Assembly: GCF_003688625.1 (NCBI RefSeq)
Contig: NZ_RCWY01000002.1
Location: 744,001 to 808,000 of the forward strand
Direction of reading: 5' to 3'
From: Sphingomonas sp. PP-CE-3A-406
GTDB taxonomy: Bacteria > Pseudomonadota > Alphaproteobacteria > Sphingomonadales > Sphingomonadaceae
DNA length: 64,000 nt
Positions 33,559-41,368 of this stretch are shown piece after piece. The translations under genes were made by a program, and so were the position numbers. Position 1 is the stretch's first letter. Every line of letters starts with the position of its first letter. The notes under the pieces are model-generated. The model saw nothing but the letters and a program-made list of their open reading frames with translations, ran no database searches and had not been told where the DNA came from.

Positions 33559-34398
33559 TCAGGCAGGCACGGGCCTGACGGACGATCGCGTATAGGACCG
33601 CGTCCAGAACCAGATACCCGCCACGATCATTGGCACGCTGAGCGTCTGCCCCATCGTCAGACCCCACCAAAGGTGATCCAGCCCGGCGTCGGGCTGGCGG
33701 ACGAACTCGAGCAGGAACCGTGCTGTGCCGTAGAGGATCAGTCCGGTGCCGAGCAGCCGCCCCGGACGGAGCCGCGCGTCGGTGCGCCAGAACAGATATG
33801 CGAGCACGATCATGGTGACGCCGCCCTCAAGCGCGGCTTCGTATAGCTGGCTGGGGTGGCGGGGGATGCCGTCCTGCGTGCCGGGGAAAATCACCGCCCA
33901 GGGCAGCGAACTCGGCCGGCCCCATAATTCCCCGTTCACGAAATTGGCGATCCGTACCAGCACGAGCCCAAACGGCGTCGCGCACGCGACATAGTCGCAG
34001 ACGCGGAGCAGCGAGAGGCGATGGCGGCGGGTGAACACAATGAGGCTGACGATCACGCCGAGGAACCCGCCATGCAGCGACATCCCGCCCTGCCAGAGTT
34101 TCAGTACGTCCAGCGGATCGCGCCAGATTTCCGGCCGGTAGAACAGGCAATAGCCAAGGCGGCCGCCGATGATGATCCCGAGCGTCAGGTAGAAGACGAG
34201 GTCGTCGACGTGGCGTTCGGCCATCGGCGCGCCGGATCGCCGAAGCATTTTCCGCAGGTACCACCAGCTCAAGGCGATCATCGCGATGTAACTGAGCGCG
34301 TACCATCTAAGCTGGAACAGGCCGAAATCCCAGGCGACCGGGGAAAGAGGAAGCTGGTCGTAGCGGATCGCTGAGGTCGCATCGATCATAGTCAGCAT
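33559..34398 (-). CDS. lgt: Prolipoprotein diacylglyceryl transferase Lgt
   Basis: Moves a diacylglyceryl group from phosphatidylglycerol onto the lipobox cysteine, the first step in lipoprotein maturation. The 279-residue protein has seven membrane segments; GGRLGYCLFYRPEIW, MSLHGGFLG (catalytic His) and RIANFVNGELWGRP (signature with Arg and Asn) are present. The first ATG gives MLTMIDATS; a start at 34389 (third residue after the first Met) would give a nearly identical protein. It lies convergent to the sirtuin gene. Substrates are the several lipoproteins seen in this window. Confidence 0.95.
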   Translation of the reverse strand: MLTMIDATSAIRYDQLPLSPVAWDFGLFQLRWYALSYIAMIALSWWYLRKMLRRSGAPMAERHVDDLVFYLTLGIIIGGRLGYCLFYRPEIWRDPLDVLKLWQGGMSLHGGFLGVIVSLIVFTRRHRLSLLRVCDYVACATPFGLVLVRIANFVNGELWGRPSSLPWAVIFPGTQDGIPRHPSQLYEAALEGGVTMIVLAYLFWRTDARLRPGRLLGTGLILYGTARFLLEFVRQPDAGLDHLWWGLTMGQTLSVPMIVAGIWFWTRSYTRSSVRPVPA

Positions 34399-34530
34399 CG
34401 TGTGGTCCTCGTCCGGCTGAGCGGGCGTGAGAACGATAGCATGCGCGGGCGAGAGAACGGCGCAGTTTCGGCCGGGCGATCAAGTAACGGTTTACTATTG
34501 CGGGATCGGATCGCGAAATACTGACCCGAG

Positions 34531-34587
34531 ATGTTCCCCCGCGAAGGCGGGGGCCCAGTCTGCCCCCCCGCCTTCGCGGGGGAACAT
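34531..34587. repeat. Paired palindromic element, GTTCCCCCGCGAAGGC family
   Basis: Arms ATGTTCCCCCGCGAAGGCGG + GGGCCCAG and TGCCC + CCCGCCTTCGCGGGGGAACAT with no middle. Confidence 0.85.
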
Positions 34588-34626
34588 CCTTCTTTAATTT
34601 AAACGCTACGCCACACAGCTCGGCTC

Positions 34627-34730
34627 CCACCCCGGCGAAGGCCGGGGCCCAATTGGAGAGGTCAAAGTAACGGTGCGCTGGCCGCGGTTACGAACGTGCC
34701 CCAATCGGGCCCCGGCCTTCGCCGGGGTGG
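34627..34730. repeat. Paired palindromic element, CACCACCCCGGC family
   Basis: Arms CCACCCCGGCGAAGGCCGGG + GCCCAATTGG and CCAATCGGGCC + CCGGCCTTCGCCGGGGTGG around about 38 bases. With the preceding element it fills the 345-base gap between lgt and era; no gene is seen in that gap. Confidence 0.85.
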
Positions 34731-34743
34731 TATGTGTTGAACC

Positions 34744-35667
34744 CTAATCCACCCAGTCGAGGCCCATGTCGCGGTAGACTTCGCGGTCTTCGTCCCAGCC
34801 GGGTTTGACCTTTACGTGCAGGTACAAGTGGACGGGCTTGCCGGTGATCGAGGCGAGTTCGATGCGGGAGCGAGCGCCGATCTCCTTGATGCGGACGCCG
34901 CCCTTGCCGAGCACGATCGCGCGCTGGGTGGGGCGTTCGACGAGGATCTGCTGGTGGATCTCCAGCGAGCCGTCCTGGCGTTCGATATACTGCTCGGTCT
35001 CGATCGTGCTCGCGTAGGGGAGCTCGGCGTGGAGCTGGAGGTACAGCTGCTCGCGCGTGACTTCGGATGCCAGTGCGCGCTCGGTCGAGTCGGAGACCTG
35101 GTCCTCGGGGTAGTGCCACGGACCTTCTGGCATCGCCTTGGCAAGCTGCGTCTTGAAGTGGGCGAGGCCGTCGCCGGTGCCGGCGCTGATGAAGAACGTC
35201 TCGGCGAACGGGAGCAGTGCGTTGAGTTTCTCGGCGTGGATCAGCAGCTTGGTCTTGTCGGCGAGATCGACCTTGTTGAGGATCAGCCAGATCGGCTCGG
35301 TCCGGCCGACCAGCGATTCGACGATCGTGGTGACCTTGCCACCGATACCGCCCTTGGCATCGACCACCAGCGCGACGATGTCGGAGCCCTCCGCGCCACC
35401 CCAGGCGGCGGCGACCATCGCGCGGTCGAAGCGGCGTTTGGGCTCGAAGATGCCGGGCGTGTCGACGAGCAGGATCTGCGTATCGCCCTCGATCGCGACG
35501 CCCATCAGTTTCGCGCGCGTCGTCTGCGCCTTGGGGCTGACGATCGCGACCTTCTGGCCGACGAGCGCGTTAACAAGCGTCGACTTGCCCGCGTTCGGCG
35601 CGCCGACGATGGCGACTAGGCCGCAATGCTTGGGGGCAGAGATTTCAGGGATAGTAGGTTCGGTCAC
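34744..35667 (-). CDS. era: Ribosome-assembly GTPase Era
   Basis: Essential GTPase that binds the 3' end of 16S rRNA during 30S assembly. The 307-residue protein has GAPNAGKSTLVN (G1, 22-29), the DTPGIFEP loop (G3), NKVD (G4) and a C-terminal KH domain with VLGKGGVRIKEIGA. The last residues DMGLDWVD end the KH fold. Start ATG 35667. In many bacteria era is the third gene after lepB and rnc; here rnc ends and is separated from era by about 280 bases with a palindromic element. Confidence 0.95.
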   Translation of the reverse strand: MTEPTIPEISAPKHCGLVAIVGAPNAGKSTLVNALVGQKVAIVSPKAQTTRAKLMGVAIEGDTQILLVDTPGIFEPKRRFDRAMVAAAWGGAEGSDIVALVVDAKGGIGGKVTTIVESLVGRTEPIWLILNKVDLADKTKLLIHAEKLNALLPFAETFFISAGTGDGLAHFKTQLAKAMPEGPWHYPEDQVSDSTERALASEVTREQLYLQLHAELPYASTIETEQYIERQDGSLEIHQQILVERPTQRAIVLGKGGVRIKEIGARSRIELASITGKPVHLYLHVKVKPGWDEDREVYRDMGLDWVD

Positions 35668-35789
35668 TTAGGCTCTTTTCGGCATCGGGATATTCGAGGC
35701 GGGTCATACAGATAAAACGCTGTCGCGTCATTCCCGCCAAACTGCGGCCCTGCCCGTCGTCGCGCGGTTCACAGTTTAGGAAAGAGAAG

Positions 35790-35942
35790 TTGGTTCACGC
35801 GGAGGCGCGGAGCCGCGGAGATGGTGTGGATGGGGCTCGCGCCGTCTGCAATTATGCAGCGCCGATTAGCTCGGAGGCGTTCGGGGCAAGGCCAGAGTTC
35901 CAATCGCACCGCCTCCGCGGCTCCGCGTCTCCGCGTAAACCA
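35790..35942. repeat. Paired palindromic element, CGCGGAGGCGCGGAG type
   Basis: Arms TTCACGCGGAGGCGCGGAGC + CGCGGAG and CTCCGCGGCTCCGCGTCTCC + GCGTAAACC flank about 85 bases. The arms share a CGGAG core but are less symmetric than the other families. It separates rnc from era. Confidence 0.6.
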
Positions 35943-35948
35943 TTCTTC

Positions 35949-36611
35949 TCAGCCGAGCTTCTCCAGCAGCGCCTTGGCGGCGGCGGTCTCGGCTTCCTGT
36001 TTGCTGGAGCCGGTTGCAGTCGCTTCGGCGAGTTTGCCGACTGACACCAGTATCGTGAATTTGGGGGCGTGGCCGGGGCCGGTGCGTTCGACGATGGTGT
36101 ATTCGGGGGGCTTGCGGTTGTGGGCGGCGGCCCATTCCTGGAGGGCTGATTTGGGATGTTGCGGGGCTTTTGCGCCGGCCTGGACGCGGTCCCCCCATGC
36201 GCCGCGGACGAAGGCGCGCGCGGCGTCTAGGCCGGCTTCCTGGTACCAGGCGCCGATCAGCGCTTCCATTACGTCGCCGAGTACGTTGTCGCTGTCGCTC
36301 GCGCCGTCGTCGCGGGCCTGCTTGCCGAGCTTGAGGTGCGTGCGGACGCCGAGTTCTCGGGCGACGTCGGCGCAGACCGGGCCGGTGACGAGCGCGTTGA
36401 GGCGTTTCGACAGCGAGCCCTCGGGGTCGGTCGCGAACAGTTCGTAGAGCCACTCAGCGATGATCAGGCCGAGGACGCGGTCGCCGAGGAACTCGAGTCG
36501 TTCGTAGTTCGCCGCGGCCTGGCTGCCGTGCGTCAGCGCGCGCTCATAGGGGGCGAGGTTGGTCGGTGCGCGGCCGAAGAGCGTCGCCAGCCAGCTGGCG
36601 AGGTCGCTCAA
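35949..36611 (-). CDS. rnc: Ribonuclease III
   Basis: Cleaves double-stranded RNA, including rRNA precursors and sRNA-mRNA duplexes. The 220-residue protein has the catalytic domain with ERLEFLGDRVLGLIIAEWLY (signature, residues about 40-60) and DNVLGDVMEALIGAWYQEAG (acidic active-site residues), and a C-terminal dsRNA-binding domain with PKSALQEWAAAHNRKPPEYT and a final GSSKQEAETAAAKALLEKLG. The start is TTG 36611, overlapping the lepB TGA stop (TTGA), so translation is coupled to lepB; no ATG or GTG would give full length without entering lepB. Confidence 0.93.
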   Translation of the reverse strand: MSDLASWLATLFGRAPTNLAPYERALTHGSQAAANYERLEFLGDRVLGLIIAEWLYELFATDPEGSLSKRLNALVTGPVCADVARELGVRTHLKLGKQARDDGASDSDNVLGDVMEALIGAWYQEAGLDAARAFVRGAWGDRVQAGAKAPQHPKSALQEWAAAHNRKPPEYTIVERTGPGHAPKFTILVSVGKLAEATATGSSKQEAETAAAKALLEKLG

Positions 36612-37417
36612 AAGCCTTCCCCAATACGGCTCCAGCGCGCGGCACTGACCCAGGTCCAGGGCTTCAGCCATTCGGCATTGCCGTCGGTCGAGAAGAAGTT
36701 GACGACCGCCTTGCCCTCGACGTTCTCGAGCGGGACGTAGCCCATGCCCTGCGGTGCGGGGAACCGGCTGTCGCCGCTGTCGTCGCGGTTGTCGCCCATT
36801 ACGAAGATGTGTCCGGCGGGGATCGTGTAGAGCCCGGTGTCGTCGCGGTCGGGCAGTTCGGCCTGGTCGAGCACTTCGTAGCTGCGGCCGCCCGGCAAGG
36901 TTTCGCGGAAGCGGGGGTAGCGGCAAATTTGGACGTTTGCGACGACGTCGACGAACGGCGCGCCGCATTTCTCGGCGGTGAAGTTCTCGGTCAGCGGGAT
37001 CGTGAAGTCGGCGATGCGCTGCTTCGGGATCGCCTTGCCGTTGAGGTAGACGATGCCCTGACGCATCTGGATGGTCTCGCCGGGCAGGCCGATGACGCGC
37101 TTGATGACGTCGTGGTCGAGCACTTCGGGCGCGCGGAAGACGACGACGTCGCCGCGCGTCGGCGTGCTGCCGAAAATGCGGCCGGGGATCAGCGGGATAC
37201 CGGCGGGGAGCGACCAGCGCGAATAGCCGTAGTTCCACTTCGAGACGAAGAGATAGTCGCCGATCAGCAGCCGGGGCAGCATCGACTCGGACGGGATGCT
37301 GAACGGCGCGAAGATGAAGCTGCGGAGGATCAGCACGACCACCGCGAGCTTCAGCAGGAAGCGGAACGTTTCGCTGGTTTCCGAGCGCTGGGGTTTGGTC
37401 TTAACGTCATTTGCCAT
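36608..37417 (-). CDS. lepB: Signal peptidase I LepB
   Basis: Removes Sec/Tat signal peptides at the inner membrane. The 269-residue protein has one N-terminal membrane segment (about 20-38), the catalytic Ser in FSIPSESMLP (Ser45), the catalytic Lys in HDVIKRVIGLPGE (Lys106) and HIFVMGDNRDDSGDSR near 215. A larger insert around residues 135-205 with two Cys is typical of alphaproteobacterial enzymes. The start at 37417 (MANDVKTK) is used; the longer frame from 37510 is unlikely as it adds a basic lead. It is the first gene of a lepB-rnc unit. Confidence 0.94.
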   Translation of the reverse strand: MANDVKTKPQRSETSETFRFLLKLAVVVLILRSFIFAPFSIPSESMLPRLLIGDYLFVSKWNYGYSRWSLPAGIPLIPGRIFGSTPTRGDVVVFRAPEVLDHDVIKRVIGLPGETIQMRQGIVYLNGKAIPKQRIADFTIPLTENFTAEKCGAPFVDVVANVQICRYPRFRETLPGGRSYEVLDQAELPDRDDTGLYTIPAGHIFVMGDNRDDSGDSRFPAPQGMGYVPLENVEGKAVVNFFSTDGNAEWLKPWTWVSAARWSRIGEGF

Positions 37418-37542
37418 GTGCGCGGGTTTGCTCAACCTGCGCCTATCGTCAAGCGTGTGCGGGATACGTGTCACCGAAAGAGCGTTGTCGCGGTCTCGCG
37501 CTTGCAGCATGACCGGCGCGCACGTCTATTCGGAGAAGCAGC

Positions 37543-39033
37543 ATGACCGCCGACTGGTCCAAGATCGAAGCCCTGCCCGCCACCAAGCTGACCGACCTGT
37601 TCGCGGCGGACTCGGAGCGCCTCTCGAAGCTGAGCCTCGACGTCGCCGGGATCCACTTCGACTGGTCGAAGACTCACCTGACGACGGACATGGTCACTGC
37701 GTTCGAGGAAATGGCGAAGGCGCAGGACCTGTCGGGCAAGCGGCAGGCGCTGTTCTCGGGCGAAATCGTCAACGTCACCGAGGGCCGCGCGGTCGAGCAC
37801 ACCGCCGAGCGCGGCGAGGGCAAGCCCGAGAGCGTCGCGATCGCGCAGGCGAGCCACCAGCGCATGCGGACGCTGATCGATGCGATCGAAGCCGAGGCGC
37901 TGGGCCCGGTGCGGCACATCCTGCACGTCGGGATCGGTGGGTCGGCGCTGGGGCCGCAGTTGCTGGTCGATGCGCTGGGGCGTGACGACAAACGGTACGA
38001 CGTGGCGATCGTCGCCAATGTCGACGGCGTGGCGCTGGAGGACGTGTTCGCGAAGTTCGATCCGGCGGCGACGTTGCTGGTGGTCGCTTCAAAGACTTTT
38101 ACGACGACCGAGACGCTGATGAACGCCGAAAGCGTGTTGCAGTGGATGACCGAGCATAATGTCGAGGATCCGTATGGCCGCGTGATCGCGCTGACCGCGT
38201 CGCCCGAGAAGGCGATGGAATGGGGCGTCGACGAGACGCGAATTCTGCCGTTCGCGGAGAGCGTCGGTGGGCGCTATTCGCTGTGGTCGACGATCGGTTT
38301 TCCGGCGGCGATCGCGCTCGGTTGGGATCGGTTCGAGGAGCTGCTCGAAGGTGCGGCCGAGATGGATCGGCATTTCCGGCTGTCGGCGCTCCATGAGAAT
38401 GCGCCGGCGCTCGCGGCGTTCGCCGACCTCTATTACACGCAGATCCGCCATGCCGAGACGCGCGCGCCGTTCGCGTATGACGAGCGGTTGCGGTTGCTGC
38501 CGAGCTATCTCCAGCAGCTCGAGATGGAGTCGAACGGCAAGTCGGTGACGGTCGACGGCCAGCCGCTCGGGCGTCCTTCGGCGGCGATTACTTGGGGTGG
38601 GGTCGGTACGGAGGCGCAGCATGCGGTGTTCCAGTTGCTCCACCAGGGCACGCATCTCGTGCCGGTCGAGTTCATCGCGGTAATCGAGCCGGGCGATACG
38701 TTACCCGAGGAGCATCACCGGGCGCTGTTGTTCAACGCGTTCGCGCAGGGGGCTGCGCTGATGGCGGGCAAACAGGTCGAGGATCCGGCGCGGAGCTATT
38801 CGGGCGATCGGCCGTCTTCAACGCTGCTGCTGAACGATCTGGATGCGCGAACGCTGGGCGCGTTGATCGCGTTTTACGAGCACCGGGTGTTCGTGAACGG
38901 CGTGTTGCTGGGGATCAATTCGTTCGACCAGTTCGGGGTTGAGCTGGGGAAGGAAATGGCGAAGGCTGCTGAGAAGGGCGGGCAGACGTTCGATCCTTCG
39001 ACGGACGATCTGATCAAGCGCGCGTTTGGGTAA
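37543..39033 (+). CDS. pgi: Glucose-6-phosphate isomerase
   Basis: Interconverts glucose 6-phosphate and fructose 6-phosphate. The 496-residue protein shows GIGGSALGPQLLVDALG near 130, the SIS-fold segments LLVVASKTFTTTETLMNA and GGRYSLWSTIGFPAAI, and the C-terminal PGI signature with QLGVELGKEMAKAAE-like sequence (FDQFGVELGKEMAK). Length is shorter than the E. coli enzyme (about 549), fitting the alphaproteobacterial type. Start ATG 37543. The lepB gene is divergent, 125 bases away. Confidence 0.95.
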   Translation: MTADWSKIEALPATKLTDLFAADSERLSKLSLDVAGIHFDWSKTHLTTDMVTAFEEMAKAQDLSGKRQALFSGEIVNVTEGRAVEHTAERGEGKPESVAIAQASHQRMRTLIDAIEAEALGPVRHILHVGIGGSALGPQLLVDALGRDDKRYDVAIVANVDGVALEDVFAKFDPAATLLVVASKTFTTTETLMNAESVLQWMTEHNVEDPYGRVIALTASPEKAMEWGVDETRILPFAESVGGRYSLWSTIGFPAAIALGWDRFEELLEGAAEMDRHFRLSALHENAPALAAFADLYYTQIRHAETRAPFAYDERLRLLPSYLQQLEMESNGKSVTVDGQPLGRPSAAITWGGVGTEAQHAVFQLLHQGTHLVPVEFIAVIEPGDTLPEEHHRALLFNAFAQGAALMAGKQVEDPARSYSGDRPSSTLLLNDLDARTLGALIAFYEHRVFVNGVLLGINSFDQFGVELGKEMAKAAEKGGQTFDPSTDDLIKRAFG

Positions 39034-39041
39034 AACACGGT

Positions 39042-39125
39042 CGTCATCCCGGACTTGATCCGGGATCCAGAGCCACGCGCGGCATCGGGCGTGGCTCTGG
39101 ATCCTGGGTCGAGCCCAGGATGACG
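39042..39125. repeat. Paired palindromic element, GTCATCCCGGACTTGATCC family
   Basis: Arms CGTCATCCCGGACTTGATCC + GGGATCCAGAGCC and GGCTCTGGATCC + TGGGTCGAGCCCAGGATGAC surround about 20 bases. The right arm differs in the stem but keeps the head GGATGAC and the tag GGATCC. Confidence 0.8.
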
Positions 39126-39157
39126 GAGTTTCGATACCATCGGAGCGTTTGCCGATT

Positions 39158-39535
39158 ATGCCCGTCTTTCTCGCCGTCGCGCTCGCCGCCTCCCCCACCG
39201 TCACGCAGATGAAGTGGGAGCGGCGTGTGTTGATCGTCTCCGCCCCGACAGCCGGAGACCCCGCGCTCGCCGAGCAACGGCGCATCCTCGTCGGGTGGAA
39301 AATCCACGCCGCCGCCCGCGACCTCACTGTCGTCGAGATTGTTGGTGACACGGTCCGAGGAGCAAGCGACCCAGCCGCAGCGCTTCGCCGCAAATACCAC
39401 CTGCCCGCCACCTTTACCGCGGTCCTGATCGGCAAGGACGGCGGCGAGAAACTGCGTAGCGCCAAGCCCTTCCCCGCCGCCGCGCTGGAAGCAACGATCG
39501 ATGCGATGCCGATGCGCCAGGCGGGCCAACGATAG
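39158..39535 (+). CDS. DUF4174 domain protein, exported
   Basis: A 125-residue protein with a short hydrophobic N-terminus (MPVFLAVALAASPTVTQ) consistent with a Sec signal, then a thioredoxin-like alpha+beta domain: VLIVSAPTAGDPALAEQRRIL, DLTVVEIVGDTVRG, and FTAVLIGKDGGEKLRSAKPF near the C-terminus. These positions match DUF4174, which is a thioredoxin-fold family with no catalytic Cys pair; indeed there are no cysteines. Function unknown. ATG 39158 is preferred over TTG 39149. Confidence 0.75.
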   Translation: MPVFLAVALAASPTVTQMKWERRVLIVSAPTAGDPALAEQRRILVGWKIHAAARDLTVVEIVGDTVRGASDPAAALRRKYHLPATFTAVLIGKDGGEKLRSAKPFPAAALEATIDAMPMRQAGQR

Positions 39536-39641
39536 AGCCAGCCGATCAGTGTGATCGCCGCGGCGGGGTTGCCGCCGCATCCGCCCTGCCCCAGATGGCA
39601 TGCAAAGCCGCGAAGCGCCGCGCGACCTGCAAGGACTGCCT

Positions 39642-40997
39642 GTGACCGATACCCAATTCGACTATGACCTCTTCGTCATCGGCGCAGGCTCGGGTGGCAC
39701 GCGTGCGTCGCGCGTCGCCGCTGCGCACGGTGCACGCGTTGCCGTCGCCGAAGAATACCGGGTTGGTGGGACCTGCGTCATTCGCGGGTGCGTGCCGAAG
39801 AAGCTGCTGATCTACGGCGCGCATTTCGCCGAGGATTTGAAGGACGCCAAGCGGTTCGGCTGGCAGGTGCCCGACAATTGCGCGTTCAGCTGGCCGACGT
39901 TGCGCGACAACGTGATGGAGGAGGTCGACCGGATCAACGGCGCCTACACGCAGACGCTCCAGAACAACCATGTCGACATCATCCACCAGCGCGCGGTCGT
40001 CTCCGGGCCCAACGAAGTCACGCTGGCCGATGGCACCGTCAAGACCGCGGCGAAAATCCTGATCGCGGTCGGTGCGCATCCCTTGACCCCGGAGTTCCCC
40101 GGCTCGGAACACGGCATCACCTCGAACGAGGTGTTCCACCTCGACGACGTGCCGAAGCGCGTGCTGATCGCCGGCGCGGGCTATATCGCCAACGAGTTCG
40201 CCGGGATTTTCCACCAATTCGGGTCGCACGTGACGCTGGTCAACCGGACCGATGTGATCCTGCGCGGCTATGACGAATCGATCCGCGACCGGTTGCTCCA
40301 GATCTCGATGAGCAAGGGCATCGATTTCCGCTTCAACGCAGCGTTCGAGCGCATCGAGCAGGGCGAGGACGGTTGCCTGACGGTCAGCATGAAGGGCCAT
40401 GAGCCGATCGTCGTCGACCTCGTGATGTTCGCGACCGGCCGCTTGCCCAACACCAAGGGCCTCGGGCTCGAAACCGCTGGCGTCGAGATGGACGCAGCGG
40501 GCGCGGTGATCGTCGACGAAGACAACAAGTCGAGCTGCGACTCGATCTTTGCGGTCGGCGACGTCACCAACCGCATCCAGCTGACCCCGGTCGCGATCCG
40601 CGAGGGACAGGCGTTCGCAGACACGTTCTTCGGCAACAAGCCGACCCGGGTCGATTACGCCAACGTCCCCGCCGCGGTGTTCAGCCACCCGCCGATGGCC
40701 GGCGTCGGCATGACCGAATCGCAGGCCAAGCAGGCGCTGGGATCGGTGAAGGTCTACACGTCCGACTTCCGGCCGATGAAGAACGTGCTGGCGGGCCGCA
40801 ACGAGCGCTCGCTGTACAAGATGATCTGCGACGGCGAGACCGACCGGGTGGTGGGTATCCACATGATCGGGCCCGACTGCCCGGAAATCCTGCAATCCGC
40901 CGCGGTGGCGGTAAAGGCCGGACTGACCAAGGCGGACTTCGACGCGACGGTCGCACTGCATCCGACGATGGCCGAAGAATTAGTCCTTATGAAGTAA
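39642..40997 (+). CDS. gor: Glutathione-disulfide reductase
   Basis: Reduces glutathione disulfide with NADPH through FAD and a redox disulfide. The 451-residue protein has FVIGAGSGGTRASRVAA (FAD), the active CVIRGC pair (Cys45 and Cys50) in VGGTCVIRGCVPKKL, GAGYIANEFAGIFHQFG (NADPH site), IFAVGDVTNRIQLTPVAI and a catalytic His in the C-terminal HPTMAEE. GTG 39642 is favoured as start because AAGGA lies six bases upstream; the ATG at 39600 adds 14 residues. The next gene is far downstream, so it is monocistronic. Confidence 0.92.
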   Translation: MTDTQFDYDLFVIGAGSGGTRASRVAAAHGARVAVAEEYRVGGTCVIRGCVPKKLLIYGAHFAEDLKDAKRFGWQVPDNCAFSWPTLRDNVMEEVDRINGAYTQTLQNNHVDIIHQRAVVSGPNEVTLADGTVKTAAKILIAVGAHPLTPEFPGSEHGITSNEVFHLDDVPKRVLIAGAGYIANEFAGIFHQFGSHVTLVNRTDVILRGYDESIRDRLLQISMSKGIDFRFNAAFERIEQGEDGCLTVSMKGHEPIVVDLVMFATGRLPNTKGLGLETAGVEMDAAGAVIVDEDNKSSCDSIFAVGDVTNRIQLTPVAIREGQAFADTFFGNKPTRVDYANVPAAVFSHPPMAGVGMTESQAKQALGSVKVYTSDFRPMKNVLAGRNERSLYKMICDGETDRVVGIHMIGPDCPEILQSAAVAVKAGLTKADFDATVALHPTMAEELVLMK

Positions 40998-41368
40998 GGG
41001 ATTCTCTGCTTTCGGCGAGCAAACGTCGCGACGGATCACCGTCCTGATAGTCACAGGTGAGCGGCAAATCCCTGCAACACATGGGTTGTTGCGGAAAAGA
41101 CACGTCTTGTCGCGCAATGACCACGCCCCCTAGCCTAAGGGTGGATGCCGGCCAAAACGCGGCGTAAGCCGCCTCTCCCGGCAGCATACGCAAACATGCG
41201 CGGCGCCGGGACCGTCTCCATGAGGAGCGGTTCGCGGGAGTGGATCAGGGCATGGAAGCGCGGGAAATCGCGACGCAGGATACCGACAGTCGGCGCACAG
41301 CCCGACCTGACGGTGCGATGCGCGTACCGTCTGTCCCGATGCGCCTTCCCAACAGGGGACTTTGGGAC
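40998..41368. other. 371-base gap before the TonB receptor; leader-like hairpins
   Basis: No gene seen. GCGGC-GTAA-GCCGC (about 41159-41172) is a stable stem-loop. The in-frame extension of the receptor from 41240 lacks a signal-peptide logic, so this part is probably untranslated leader and promoter region. Confidence 0.5.
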
